Assembly: GCA_963693365.1 (NCBI GenBank)
Contig: CAVNZM010000010.1
Location: 7,006,001-7,070,000 of the forward strand
Reading direction: 5' to 3'
From: Amoebidium appalachense
Lineage: Eukaryota > Ichthyosporea
DNA: 64,000 nt
Shown here: positions 1 to 19,188 of the stretch, in pieces
Position numbering within the stretch: the stretch's first letter is position 1
Layout of the letters: every line of letters begins with the position of its first letter
Notes under the pieces: generated by a model
The model's input: the letters and a program-made list of their open reading frames with translations, nothing else
Told to the model about the DNA's origin: nothing
Database searches by the model: none
Made by a program: the position numbers and the translations under genes

Positions 1-226
1 AGCGACAGGGTCGAGATGGCCTGAAGAAACACATTGTCCACCGGTGACTGGTTTTTGGACGGGTAGTCGTGCATTCGCGGAGGGAACACCGAACAGCCGA
101 TGGGATTGGCCGTTGCCGGGTTGCTGAAGATGTTGCGTATTTGGTGGGGGTCAAATGCCCGGGCCACGGGTATAAGTCGGTCGTTCACATGGACGAACGT
201 TACACCAAAGTTTGGTACCTGCAGTG

Positions 227-261
<35 letters not shown>

Positions 262-3035
262 ATTTGTGTGCGCGTGTGTGCGTGTGTGTGTGTGTATATG
301 TGTGTGTATATGGGCATTTATGTTAGTGTGTGTGTATGTGCGTGTATGTGTGTGCATTTGTTTGTTCGTGATTGTGTTTGTGTGTGTGTGTGTGTGTGTA
401 CAAGCATGCATGTCTGTGTATTTGTGTGAGAGAGTGTGTGGTGTGTGTGTATGTGTGTGTGTGTGTGGGGAGGGGGGGGGGGGAGGGGGGCATTAATGAA
501 AGAGTGAATCAGTGTGACTCAGCCGATGCCTATTTGACCACGTGCATGCGTGTGCACCTGTGCATGCGCGCATATGTGTATGTGTCTCGGTGAAGTGCAG
601 GTACGCACTTGATCACACATGGGCTGCACGTGATGCAGACACGGTGGGCTAGGAATACTGGGTCACAAAGCAAAGTGCAGAGGCAGTGAAGGTGCCTCTT
701 ACCATGCCATACGTGCAACCAAGACAGAGTAAAGGAGCAGACAGAGGGGCACACACAGACAAAAGCATGTGTGTCTGGAACACAACCCACACCCCCCCAC
801 CCCGTGTCTGCGCCAATCCATGCGCCAGCAGCAGATGACCAGCAAACAGCCGGGTGCCCAAGGTGTGCATGCCGTAGAGCAGGCACAGCCAATGACAAAG
901 TGGCCCCAAACATCATAAATGGTAATCAGGCCATACCTTGGTGTCCACCGAGACGCCTCCGCCACCAACAACGATGGCCTCGGCCTCCAGGAATGACCGA
1001 AAGATGGTGGCCACCACTGTCAGGACGTCTGGCGGCTGCATGGCTGGATGGGGGTCTATCTTGGAGGGGCCGTGGGGCTTCATGACTGGGGGGGAGTCTA
1101 TCTTGGAGGGACAGGGGGGCTGTATGGCTGGAGGGGGGTGTGTCTCGGAGGGGTGGTGGGGCTGTAGGGCTGGAGGGGGGTCTATCCCGGAGGGGTGGTG
1201 GGGCTGTATGGCTGGAGGGGGGTCTATCCCGGAGGGGTGGTGGGGCTGTATGGCTGGAGGGGGGTCTATCCCGGAGGGATGGTGGGGCTGTATGGCTGGA
1301 GGGGGGTCTATCCCGGAGGGGTGGTGGGGCTGTATGGCTGGAGGGGGGTCTATCCCGGAGGGGTGGTGGGGCTGTATGGCTGGAGGGGGGTCTATCCCGG
1401 AAGGGTGGTGGGGCTGTATGGCTGGAGGGGGGTCTATCCCGGAGGGGTGGTGGGGCTGTATGGCTGGAGGGGGGTCTATCTCGGACGGACGATGGGGGTC
1501 CACCGGGAGCCTTGGGTGCGTGGGGGAATAGGGTTTTTGTGCAGGTGCGGCGGAAGGTAGGGCCATATCCTTGCAGAACTGAATGGCCCTGTGCACGTAG
1601 CACTGTCCCGGCCGGTTCTCCTAGACAATCTTTTCCTTTCCGGGTTCCAACACGCTCCGTGGCCCCACCTTTGGTTGCTGCAGCCAGGCGTGGGGAAGAA
1701 GGTATGCGGACCCTGGGGCGCCGTGGGCAGGCTCGAGAGCCAGAAAACGAAAGCACTGGGCAAAGGAGTCTTCGTGGGTGCCGGGCCGAAAGAAGGTGCC
1801 GGTGCCCCGGGGATGCACCCATGCAGGCGTCTGGGACAGGGCCACGATGCTGCTGCCCGGCACCTTGTGGCCAATCAGATGGGCCGCCTCTCTCTCCGTC
1901 GCATCGCCCGCATTCACGGCGTGCCCCTGTGCCTTGAGGTAGGGGCCATAGGCATGCACAGTAGGCCCGTTGACATGCATATGCTCTGGCCTGCTATCTG
2001 ACCCCTCCGTGGCCTCCCGATGCCCCCGTGGCTCCCCTAACCCGTCTGCGGGCCACTTACCACGGTGGGCGATAATAACGCTCCGCCCTGTGTCAAGCCT
2101 ATTAAAGCACTGCTCTCCGACATCACCCACATGCTCAGCGTACGTATACACCACGTCTGCGTTGGCTGATCCAAGCTCAGTCTTGAAATCAACCACCGGC
2201 AGCTGGGAGCCAGTCAAGCCAATCATATTGAAGGCCACTGTGTACATGGACACCACGTCAGCAAACCACACCCCTGCCCATACCAGTTTACACATCGACT
2301 CAGTGCACATCTTTCTTTTGGTGACAAAGCCCAACGGGGGATGGAAAGGGGGGATGGAGGGAGAGTTCAAAGGAAAAAGGCACCATCACATTCACTGAGT
2401 GCAACAACTTCTGGGTCATGTCAACTTTTCGATTTCCAGTTTGAATAATTGCCTGTATAAATGTTCACGTTTTATTTTGCCGCAGGGTTTATGTGCACAT
2501 GTGCACATGTGTCGGTCTGTGTGTCCTTCTTCTTTTCCCGTTTTCGACTCTCTCCCCCTCGTAATCCTAACCCCCCCCCTCCCCCTCCCCCCTCCCCCTC
2601 CCTTTATCCACACCTCCCCTGTGTGTGTCAGTGTGTCCCTGGGTTATGGGTGAAGAACCAGCTAAGAGACACCAACCTCAGAAGCATGCCGTGTCCTTCC
2701 CCCGAGCACTCTGATGTCTGCGGTGCATTGGAAGGGGCTTCAATTCCCGCACAATCGTGTCCCTCCTCCGAACACTCTGGTGTCTGCAGCTCTGCTGGCT
2801 TTGATAGCTGCGATAGCATGGAAGGGGTTTTAGTTCCTGCACATCACCAATAAAGCAGCCAGGTTTATGTCCAGATATATGTGCATTGCAATCAGTAGGT
2901 GCCAGCAAAGGTCCAAGCACCCAGGCAGCCGGGCAGGCAAGCAACATGCACGTGCAGCCATAAGCACGAGATGCACTGGGACCCCACAGGAGTGCAACAC
3001 ATTGTACACCGGCTGATGGCCATGCACATTCACAG

Positions 3036-3067
<32 letters not shown>

Positions 3068-3187
3068 CCCGCCCCATTTTCTCTCCCAAGAGCCTGCTGG
3101 CCCCATAGCGGCCTTCTAAAAATGTTCAGTATTCACCATTATCCCCCCCCCCCCCCCCCAAAAAAAAAAAAAAAAAAAAAAAAAAGG

Positions 3188-3227
<40 letters not shown>

Positions 3228-4374
3228 GGGGAAATAAGACCACTTCCACCACCCCCCCCAAAAGACGAAAATATAAAGTAAAATAGACTGCATTTCTCCC
3301 TTTACCCCCCCCCCCTCCCCCCCCGTTCCCCCCTCCCCCCCTCCCCCTTTTCCCTAACCCCCCCTCCCCTCCCCCTTTTTCCTAAAACCCCCCTCCCCCC
3401 CCCCCCCCCCCCTCCCCCTCCCTTCCCCCCCCCCCCCCAAAAAAAAAAAAGAAAACAAAAACAAAAAAACCTAAACAACCAAGAAACTTACACCGACACC
3501 CACAATGACACGCACACAAGGAGACACACACACACACACAAGCAAAAAAACAAAAAAACCTCTGCCATGCCCCTCCTCTCGCCCACAGACTACCCCACTT
3601 ACCCCTTACCCACTTAACTCTATAAGCAGTCAGACACGTGTGGTGGATGGCGTGACCGAGCGGGGCGTGCATGTTCTGTGGAGCCAACGACCAAACATTG
3701 CTCACCTCAACCACCAGCACGTCGTAATACACACACTGGTCAGAGACGTAGGAGACCTGCTGCTCCAGCACCCCGGCCCCCACCACCTCTCCCCCGGTGG
3801 TGCACTTGCTGGTCAGGCAGCCCCACTTGGCCATGTCCTGATCTCGGATGTACACACGCTTGTTGTGGCCTCTGTCATCGCCGTAGCGCGTACGGAAACA
3901 CTCACAGCCATTCCAATAGCTCCCTGCGAGCGTGTCGGGGAATTCGCAGAGGGTTTGACCGTTGCTGTTGCGCAGAACTGCGTGATACATATGCATCCAC
4001 TCAACTTCTGCCAGCCGATAGTCGTCGATAGGTGCTTCCCACACACACTGCAGGGGGCAACACATGGTGTGAGCTACAGAACCAGTGTGCATATGTCTGT
4101 GGATGCTGAATATCAAGCCCAATATCGGAATGGCCGGAAGAACAAGGCATCCAGCAACACTAGTCGTATAGGGGAGAAGGGGGGAGGGAGAGGGACACAA
4201 GGAGGGACAAACGGAGTGAGAGGGATGGATAACGAAAGAGGGCAAGGGAGAGAGTGAGGGCATGTGAAAGAGGAACAGAGGGAGGGACATGGCGACGGGG
4301 GGGGGGGGGGGGGGGGGGGTGAGAGAGAGAGATCACGAGGGGATGGGGGGAAAGAAATGGTCGGAAGTGGGAAG

Positions 4375-4411
<37 letters not shown>

Positions 4412-4956
4412 TGGACAGAAAGTGGCACCCCGGCTGCATTGCACAGTGTCCGTGCCACACATCATGGGTCCAGAGCCACAGGCATGCACAAGCACGTGGG
4501 TACTCACAGGCAGGGGGCTGTTGCTGACGTCACCTGTGCTGAATGGCTGTGCCTGACAAGCAGGGTCCTGCAGCAACACAACATCAACATGCAGCCCAGC
4601 ACACCCACCTTGCAGCACCACACCACTGCCCCCACCTTCATCCAACAACCCTGCACCACCCAGACCCCACAACCACAGGCACACCAGTGTGCATACGTTG
4701 ACTACACTATAAGCTATAGGCCCATACTGCACACTAACATTGGAACAGTAGAACTTAACTCAACCAATCGTAATAAAGCTTCAACAGTGTGTCTTCCCGT
4801 GCAAGGTACGTGCGGCGGATACACGCATGCAGCAGCAAGGCGGTGCAAACAGCCACACCATGCGGCCCAACCACTCACCCCTCCCGGCGGTGGCCACTGG
4901 CCCTGTGTCTGGCCCTTGGTCAAGGAATCTGGGCCGGGTGCAGGTGCAAAGCCCCC
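1..4956 (-). CDS. Multi-exon gene with Cys-rich N-terminal half and Pro-rich tandem repeat (3' end outside window)
   Basis: Seven exons share compatible phases on the minus strand: 4956-4879, 4567-4534, 4073-3706, 2310-2061, 1997-1669, 1620-937 and 218-<1. Each junction has GT/AG. I see no start codon, so more exons probably lie between 4957 and 6598; the protein runs off the left edge. The first exon encodes a Gly/Pro/Gln linker ([14 protein letters not shown]). The 3706-4073 exon is rich in Cys and Trp ([17 protein letters not shown]; eight or more Cys), which suggests a disulfide-bonded or metal-binding module. The 2061-2310 and 1669-1997 exons are globular ([32 protein letters not shown]). 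Exon 937-1620 holds a 12-copy 14-residue repeat between two globular parts ([15 protein letters not shown] and [16 protein letters not shown]). The last exon reads [20 protein letters not shown]. The intron at 1621-1668 is only 48 bp. I do not recognise the family. The exon chain is well supported; the function is unknown. Confidence 0.65.
219..936. repeat. Intron with GT-rich microsatellite and G tract
   Basis: Imperfect (GT)n from about 227 to 468, with scattered GTAT and GCGT variants, ends in a short G tract (about 469-489). The rest, to 936, is unique sequence in which I see no exon. Confidence 0.8.
1031..1490 (-). repeat. 42 bp coding minisatellite (14-residue Pro-rich repeat)
   Basis: About twelve 42 bp units lie inside the exon 937-1620 and keep its reading frame. 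On the minus strand the unit reads [14 protein letters not shown]. Central units are almost identical and edge units diverge ([28 protein letters not shown]), the usual pattern of unequal exchange. The other frames are also open across the block, but only this frame joins the flanking globular coding sequence and the splice sites. Confidence 0.85.
2311..3705. repeat. Intron with short tandem duplication and mixed homopolymer block
   Basis: Two diverged copies of a 65-90 bp unit (about 2686-2750 and 2751-2843) share the pattern GTGTCC-TCC-CGAACACTCTG-TGTCTGC and TTC-TTCC-GCAC. Then comes a C tract at 3037-3066 and a compact C, A and G block at 3144-3226, followed by C-rich sequence to about 3440. 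Minus-strand open stretches at 2830-3033 have Cys-rich composition but no convincing pair of splice sites. Confidence 0.6.
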
Positions 4957-6598
<1,642 letters not shown>

Positions 6599-7290
6599 TC
6601 ACAGCTGAATAATTGCTCTTAAACGTGCTTGTTGTTTGTCTGTGGGTGCTTGTATTTCTCTTTTAGCAAGAGCTTTGTCTATGAGGGTGCCCAGCGCTTC
6701 TTTGCACAGTATGGTGGTGCGCACCCTCTCTTCAACAATCTTACAGCTGTTCTTTAGTAGCCTGGAAGTGTTATGGAGCTTGTCTGTGTACTCAAGTCCC
6801 AAAGTTTCAAAAACGCCCCGAACAGTGAGCCCTACGTCGCCTGTTTCAAAAACAAAGGCTTCAATACGAGTGTCGCCCTTGCTTTCAACCTCCGGCTCTA
6901 CCAATACACGCCAACCATTTGGGGGCACCATGGTGGCTACTTTGCTAAACGCGAATGCGCCATGAGCCTTGAATCGGTGCACACACTAATAATGGGACAC
7001 CTGTACAAAGGACCGACCGGTGTACTCTTGCTGCCTTGTGAAGTTGTGAGAGAAGTTTTCATGAAAGTGATGACCTCATCATGGGCAATATTTCCCGCCA
7101 AAATAATATATGCACCAATTACTATCAACCACGGCCCCCCGGCACCGGGTTTCCCAACCTGAGCCCGGGGCCCCGGGGCCGTGACCAGGAGTTGGGACCC
7201 CGTTTTTTGAGCACGTCGCAATCCATCAATGGAGGGGAGGGGAGGGGGGTTGGGGTTGGATTCCTTGAGTATAGAGGTCAATCACCACTC
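6599..7290 (-). CDS. 3' part of an unidentified minus-strand gene
   Basis: The terminal open frame runs down to a TGA at 6601-6599 and ends LRAIIQL. It is preceded by a mostly helical stretch (ETLGLEYTDKLHNTSRLLKN, EERVRTTILCKEALGTLIDK). A second frame directly upstream, about 7290-6950, reads GGPWLIVIGAYIILAGNIAH then DEVITFMKTSL. The two frames need either a short unresolved intron near 6985-7015 or a frameshift. The hydrophobic segment vaguely recalls the first winged helix of MAGE/NSE3 proteins, but the usual following motifs are not visible, so I do not assign it. A 5' start is not identified. Confidence 0.4.
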
Positions 7291-7465
7291 TACTCCCGTT
7301 TTCAACAGCCACCAGGATGACAATCTCTTCGGGCTGTTTTCAGAGAGAAGGTTGATTGTGCCCCCTCCATCATAGTTTGCGATGTGTCCCGTTTTGCACA
7401 ACTACAGAAAATTGTCCGTTCCGCGTCCGTGCCACCTTCTGAACCCACTGTGGATGTTCTGTTCC

Positions 7466-7660
7466 CCGTTAGCATGCGCTCTGCTTGTGATGCATACCCT
7501 TGATGTGTGCTCGGCCAGGTGCATGTTTTGTCCGTCGCAATGTGCACTTCGTACTCTGTTATGCATCCTAGCCTCCCCCCCCCCCCCCCCCCCCCCCCTC
7601 TCTCTCCCCCCCCCTTTCTCCCCCCCTTCCCCCCCCCCCCCTCCCCCCGTGCTACCACCA
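7466..7660 (+). mobile_element. SINE-C fragment (3' half) with C-rich tail
   Basis: It carries the family core GCTCTGCTTGTGATGCATAC, then a variant of GTTGTCCGTNGTGAATG and CACTTCGTACTCTGTTATGC, and runs directly into C tracts at 7577-7647. The A/B-box head is missing. See the full copy at 14744-15160. Confidence 0.6.
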
Positions 7661-7814
7661 ATCCCTTGTGCTACTACTGTTGCATTCTTTATGTTTGTAC
7701 ATTACATTATCTGCTGTGAATGTCTATTTCATACTGTTTACACTCTACCTCTCTTCCCCTCCCCCCCTCCACCCCAACCACCACCATCACCCCCAGCCAC
7801 TACCCACACCCCAG

Positions 7815-9125
<1,311 letters not shown>

Positions 9126-9182
9126 TGCTGACATACAGGGACAGGTAGACTTATCCCCCCCCCCCCCCCCCCTTCCCCCCTA

Positions 9183-9409
9183 TTGTGTTGTCTGTTGTGA
9201 ATGTGTGTTTTGTACTTATGGCGCATTCAAACTATCCTTTTGTGTGTGTGGTTGCTGTTTTCTGGATGGGCTCTGCTTGGTAATCAGACTATGTGTAGTT
9301 TACACTCTGTATTTTGTTGTCCGTTATGAATTGTACTTCGTATTTTATAACACACTCTACCATCCCCCCCCCCAAAAAAAAAAAAAATAAAGCAATCCTT
9401 CTCCCCCCC

Positions 9410-9441
<32 letters not shown>

Positions 9442-9450
9442 CCGCCCCCG
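9183..9450 (+). mobile_element. Two SINE-C 3' modules followed by C/A/C tracts
   Basis: The first module (9183-9232) reads GTTGTCTGTTGTGAATGTGT then GTACTTATGGCGCATTCAAA. The second (9263-9375) starts GATGGGCTCTGCTTGG, continues TTGTTGTCCGTTATGAATTG and TACTTCGTATTTTATAACAC, and runs into C and A tracts. C tracts flank the modules (9155-9172 and about 9415-9440). Confidence 0.6.
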
Positions 9451-9513
9451 CTCCTCCCCTGCCTCCAAATTCTCAATAGCTTTTTTTTGTTTTTTTTTTC
9501 GCTTCGTTTCAGA

Positions 9514-14289
<4,776 letters not shown>

Positions 14290-14400
14290 GTTCGGATTGT
14301 GCTAAAGTGGGTTGCAGAGTGCGGGGTACATAACCACGACGGACAACACAACACAATCTATGCAAAGCACACTCAAAAGATGATGAGTCATAAGTAGAGG
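14290..14400 (-). mobile_element. SINE-C fragment, reverse orientation
   Basis: On the minus strand it reads CCTCTACTTATGACTCATC, then TTGTGTTGTCCGTCGTGG, TTATGTACCCCGCACTCTGC and AACCCAC. This aligns with the core and 3' module of the family, but no C tract follows. Confidence 0.5.
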
Positions 14401-14422
14401 CCATTTCCGCCGGAGTGTGTGT

Positions 14423-14455
<33 letters not shown>

Positions 14456-14679
14456 GGGGGGGGAGGGGGGAGGGGGAAAGGGGAGCGGGGGGGGGGGGGG
14501 GTGGCTGATTTTTAGGGCTCCAAAAAAGAAAGCAGAGACATGAAAAACATGAAAAATATGGGGTGGGGGGGGGGGGAAGGGGGTGGCACCTTTCCACGGA
14601 TACGGCAAGCGATTCGTTGCTGGGAGGAAACCCCTTGAAGCGGAAAAGGGATCAGAAGTGGAAATATAGCAGCAGCATC

Positions 14680-14715
<36 letters not shown>

Positions 14716-14743
14716 CTTTACTTCCATGCAACCGGGCATGGTT

Positions 14744-15160
14744 GCTCTGTGTCGTGCCTCTGTAAGCACATACACATTTTTCGCTGCACTGCATTAGTTT
14801 GCACACACATCTTCACCGTTTTGCTCACCTTGCTTGCATAAGCAACCCTGCTCGTCTTTGATCAAGACGGGTTGACCCTCCCAAGTGCAGTTGATGCTGC
14901 TGTCTGAGTTGGAGAGTCGTATATACGCGGGCTAAGGGGTCGAAACTCAGACACAATTGATGACTTGGGCCCTCCCTGAGGATGGGCTCTGCTTATGACG
15001 CATACTGTGCGCATGGCTGATGTTGCATACTTGAATGTTTGCCTTTACATGTGTCCTGCACCATGGCTTCTCATCGTGTATGCGTACTTCGTACCGTGTT
15101 CCGCATTCAAACCCCCCCCCCCCCCCCGCATTCAAACCCCCCCCCCCCCTCCCCACCCCC
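14744..15160 (+). mobile_element. SINE-C, most complete copy, with tRNA-like head and C-rich tail
   Basis: The conserved start CCCTGCTCGTCTTTGATC is at 14846. A possible Pol III A box TGTCTGAGTTGG lies at 14901-14912 and a B box GGGTCGAAACTC at 14937-14948, 36 bp apart. Next come GGGCTCTGCTTATGACGCAT (about 14983), GCGTACTTCGTACCGTGTTC (about 15080) and CGCATTCAAA leading into a C tract. CGCATTCAAA plus C tract then repeats once. About 100 bp of upstream sequence (14744-14845) is shared with the copy at 63719-64000, so the mobile unit may start earlier than the tRNA-like part. Confidence 0.65.
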
Positions 15161-15437
15161 TTCCCCTGTCATATTTAACTTTTCGCACGTGCTCTTTTCC
15201 TTCAAGCTTAAAGTTTACCCTCGCAATTTAGTGACATGAGGTCAAAATATTATCAAGGCATACTGGCGGCAGAGTATATAATTGGCTTTACCAATATGTG
15301 GGCAAAGTCCCTTTTTTAGAACTTGTGCGATTCCATATGGAAGAACCGGGAGAAATGTCAACACACAGACGTTCAGCCAACAGAGAGAAGCAGCACACAA
15401 ATATTGACAGGGGCTGTCGTGACAGTTGGGGAGGGAG

Positions 15438-15493
<56 letters not shown>

Positions 15494-15564
15494 GGAGGAG
15501 GAGGGGAAAGGGGGAGGTAGTTCTTTGCTGCATAGTTCAGAGTCGATGAACGTTCACGACTTAC
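15161..15564. other. No gene seen; contains G tract
   Basis: Unique AT-richer sequence to about 15435, then a G tract at about 15441-15492 followed by GGA triplets. Confidence 0.7.
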
Positions 15565-15826
15565 ACAACACAAACATGGAAACAGACAGGCACATGCACT
15601 GAGAGCCCATGGTCAGTGAGGGGGGGAGAGGGGTGGGGTGGGAGAGTGTCTGTGTGTGTCTTTGTGTGTGCGTGTGGGGGGGGGGGGGGGGGGGGGGGGG
15701 GGGGTCATCCGCAGCACCGTGGGAAGGGAAGGGGACGGGGGGGTGAAGGGGGGGGAAGAAGGGGCTGGGGGAGGTGGAGCGGGCTGGGAAGTGGAGAGTG
15801 GGAGGGGAGGAGGCAAGGAGGCGGCA

Positions 15827-15889
<63 letters not shown>

Positions 15890-16251
15890 CGTTACTGTTG
15901 CTAAGGCATCTTGCAGTTGGCGCACATTAGACCAGTGCACAAAGTCCAACATGCTGCGACCGGTAAGACGACTGACTGGGGCCTGAAAACAGCACATGGT
16001 GAGTGGGGTGTGTGTGCTGGGTGGAAAAGGAGGGAAAAAGAGGGGGGAGAAGGGGATGGGGAAGAGGTGAAGGGAGGGGGTTGGGAGGGGGGAGGGGGAC
16101 TGCATGTAGTATGGGGTGCGCGTGGGTGTATGGGGCAGGCTTGGTTTTTTCCTTTTCCTTTTTTTTTTCCATTCTCTCTCTCTCTTTTTTTTTTTTTTTT
16201 GTTGTCCTGTTCTTCCTTCTACTTTTTTCTCTTCCTTATCCGAGAGAAGGG

Positions 16252-16284
<33 letters not shown>

Positions 16285-16853
16285 AAATGACACGAATCCT
16301 GTTCACGGGCACGAGGTCATACAATCATGTAATCAATATGGAAATGGGATTTGGAAAGCGGGAAAGGAGAAAAAAAACAGTTCACACGGTCGAATATCAC
16401 AAAGGACCGTAATGATGTGTGCGTGGGTTGTGTGTCGTGAGTCACGTGCAGAAAAATGCTTTACGGGAGACTACAAACCTTCCTTCTTTGACATTTTGTT
16501 GTGTGTGCTAGCCGGTCTATTTCGATATTCACCTGTGACCACCCACAGAAATATCGGTAAAAGAATAAATTATGCCAACTAAAAATCGAGTTAATAAAAT
16601 GGGTGTGTGGATGGGAGGGACATATTAATGAGGGGCGAGGTCCTGTGGGGGACTGGGGGAGGGTGGGGGTGGGGGTGGAGGCGGGGGGGAGGGGGGGGGG
16701 GGGGGGGGGAAGGCGGGGGGGAGGGGGGGGATAACACACCCCCATGAATCGCAGACAGGAAGGGGAGGCACGCTGTATGATGCCCCTCCGATCGACCAAA
16801 AACACCAAATCGCCAATCCACTCAACCGGCACTTGCGCCTGTGTAGGACGTGG

Positions 16854-16910
<57 letters not shown>

Positions 16911-16921
16911 TGTGGTGTGTG

Positions 16922-16960
<39 letters not shown>

Positions 16961-18386
16961 TGTGTGTGTGTGTGTGGTCTTTGTGTGCGTGCACAGGAAA
17001 CGTCGATCGTTTTTGGTTTTTTTCCCTTTTGCGGGTGTGTGGGTGGCCGGGTAGGTGTGTGTGTGTGTGTGTGTTTGTGTGTGTGTGTAGGGGAGGGGGG
17101 GGGGGGGGGGAGGGGGGGGGCAGAGCCTTTCGGTTAGTAAAGGATACTATTGATCCTAGAAGCAAAGTGAACCTTGTCCGTAAACACTATGTCCAACGGG
17201 CCCAAAGGGGGCCAAAATCCCCCCTCCCCCCCCCCCTCCCCACCAAAAAATTTTTTTGGTGGGGAGGGGGGAGGGGGGGATGATTGAAAACAGAAAAAAA
17301 AAAAAAAAAAAAAAAAACTGCACTTCATAGTAGCGTGAGAGAGAAACTAGGTGACCCAAAAGAAAATAGAAGCAGCAAATTTTCCTTCTTCTTCTCTCAT
17401 GCTCTTCGCAAGGTTTCTTTCTTGCTTCATTTTGGGGAGAGGCCGTGGAGAAAAGAGAGGGGAAGAAAGAAAGGGGGGAGGGGGGGGGGGGGGGGGGGGG
17501 GGGGGACAATACGGAAATTCCAGTAGTCAAGGGGATCGGTTGAGGGGGTGTCCGTCTGTGTTTGCAGATAGCGGATGACGGTTTGGAGGAAAGTCGGAGA
17601 GGGGCATCTTGTTGTCCTGCATGGTGGGGGGGTCTAGGAGCTGGGGCAACACGGAAAAAAGGAAAATCAGGAAAAACGAAATGAGGACTCCTGAAACCCC
17701 GGCGACTCACACTTTCGGAGAAAACAGCGGGAATTTTTTCAAAAGGGAATAGGCAAAGAAAGCAGATATAAAAGATTGGGTTTGCATGATATCCGATAAT
17801 CATTGCTGGAGTGGCGATCTGACCGCCGAGTCCTCCCCCCCCCCCCCCTCTCCCCCCCCCCCCCTCCCCCCCCCCCCCCCTCCCCCCCGGAGGAAAAAAA
17901 AGGGAAAAAAAAAGGGAAAAAAAAAAGAGAGGGAGAAATAAAGAAATAAAAGAAAACAGAAAACTAAACAAACTTTCTCGCCGAACGTGTTTTATGAAAG
18001 GCATGAAATTTTATAACGGGCAACCTTGCAAGGCACCGTCACATAGTAAACTAGTTCGGTGGTTGCTCAGAGGATATCATGAATGATACTGTTGGACCCC
18101 TGGAGCGCTATAAACTTTGAGCGTAGAAAATAACGATGTTGCTCTCAGAGTGCCCACAGTGACTAGGGCAGCATTTAGATGTCGGCAAGGGCGGCGGTGG
18201 CAGGGACTCAAGTGCCAATTAAAAAGCCTCAGGCTGACGTGGGGTGAAACATACAGCTGCGACGGTTTTCATATAGTCAATACTGACTGATTTCACCTGG
18301 ATGTCTTTTCCTTGTTTTCGATTCTTTTTTTTTTTTTTTTTTTCCCCTTTTTTCCTTTTTTTCTCTCTCTCTTCTCTCTCTCTTTT

Positions 18387-18417
<31 letters not shown>

Positions 18418-18768
18418 GGGGGCAGGGGGAAAAATTTACCTGCTTGAGCTCGGCAACTTTTTCGTTGAACTGAATGCGCCACTCTGTGAGGTGGGCCCTT
18501 TTCTGCCCACCCCTACCCTCCCCCTCGTCCCCACCCGCAAGTTCCGCTGTATCGATACTCTCCCCACCGCTTGAATTTCTACGCCTTTTTCTGGATTTTA
18601 CTGCTGACGAAGAGCCAATCAGTGAGCGAAATTTGCTCCGGGTTGCCGTAATTTCGATCGTTGGGGGGTCTAAACCGTGAGGTGCCCAATCGAATGTAGC
18701 TCTATGTTGCCGAATCGCCGTAGGGTGGTTGCCTTTGCCATAGTTTGGGCCTAGCGGTCGGATTTATG
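15565..18768 (-). CDS. PAS-domain protein with basic N-terminal region (exons incomplete)
   Basis: Two adjoining phase-0 exons encode the core of a PAS sensor domain. Exon 16838-16740 (33 codons) reads [20 protein letters not shown] then SCLRFMG. Exon 15982-15896 (29 codons) reads [20 protein letters not shown] then ALAT. This matches the PAS pattern of a beta strand with D-x-x-G-x-I, followed by G-R-S-x-x-D-F-V-H. Upstream, an exon ending at 18440 (open to about 18768) carries a nuclear-localisation-like [14 protein letters not shown] and ends [18 protein letters not shown] possible next exon is 15598-15565. Other exons between 16.9 and 18.4 kb are likely; an open stretch at about 17520-17640 ([18 protein letters not shown]) is a candidate. 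PAS domains bind ligands or partners in sensors and transcription factors. The PAS call is good; joining the basic exon to the same gene is inference. Confidence 0.55.
16839..18439. repeat. Introns with GT, G, A and C tracts
   Basis: (GT)n at 16858-16975 and 17055-17087, G tracts at about 17094-17120, 17480-17506 and 18397-18422, an A run near 17295-17317, a C-rich block at 17835-17888 and T/CT tracts at 18325-18396. Confidence 0.7.
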
Positions 18769-18945
18769 TTTTCACGGTGGAGTGTCTGGCGACTACAGAG
18801 GGGGCTGGGGGCAGTGTGACACTGGCTGAACTGCGGCAGGTATGATAGGAACATTGACGTGGACGTGTGTACATGGTGTGTGTGTGTTTGTGTTTGTTTT
18901 CTTTTTTGCCTTTTTTGGGGGGGGGGAGGGAGGCGGGGGGGGGGG

Positions 18946-19016
<71 letters not shown>

Positions 19017-19115
19017 CGTGTGCTTCTCAGGTGATCTTGTTGTGTATGTGTGAGAATCTAAGTGGAGAGAAGGTGGGAAGAGGGTTTGAGGGTGGTGGTG
19101 GCGATTGGGAGGAGA

Positions 19116-19188
<73 letters not shown>

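Noticed and set aside
230-500. Open frames of Cys/Val or His/Thr repeats in GT/CA runs
   Set aside because: They are direct translations of (GT)n/(CA)n on both strands, with no complex sequence or gene signals. The same applies to similar frames throughout the window.
2830-3033. Minus-strand Cys-rich ORF in the intron of the first gene
   Set aside because: Exons 3706-4073 and 2061-2310 already join in phase without it, and its donor is not convincing.
14846-14876. Hairpin CGTCTTTGATCAAGACG as a terminator or riboswitch
   Set aside because: It belongs to the conserved SINE-C head and recurs with the element; bacterial-type terminators are not expected here.
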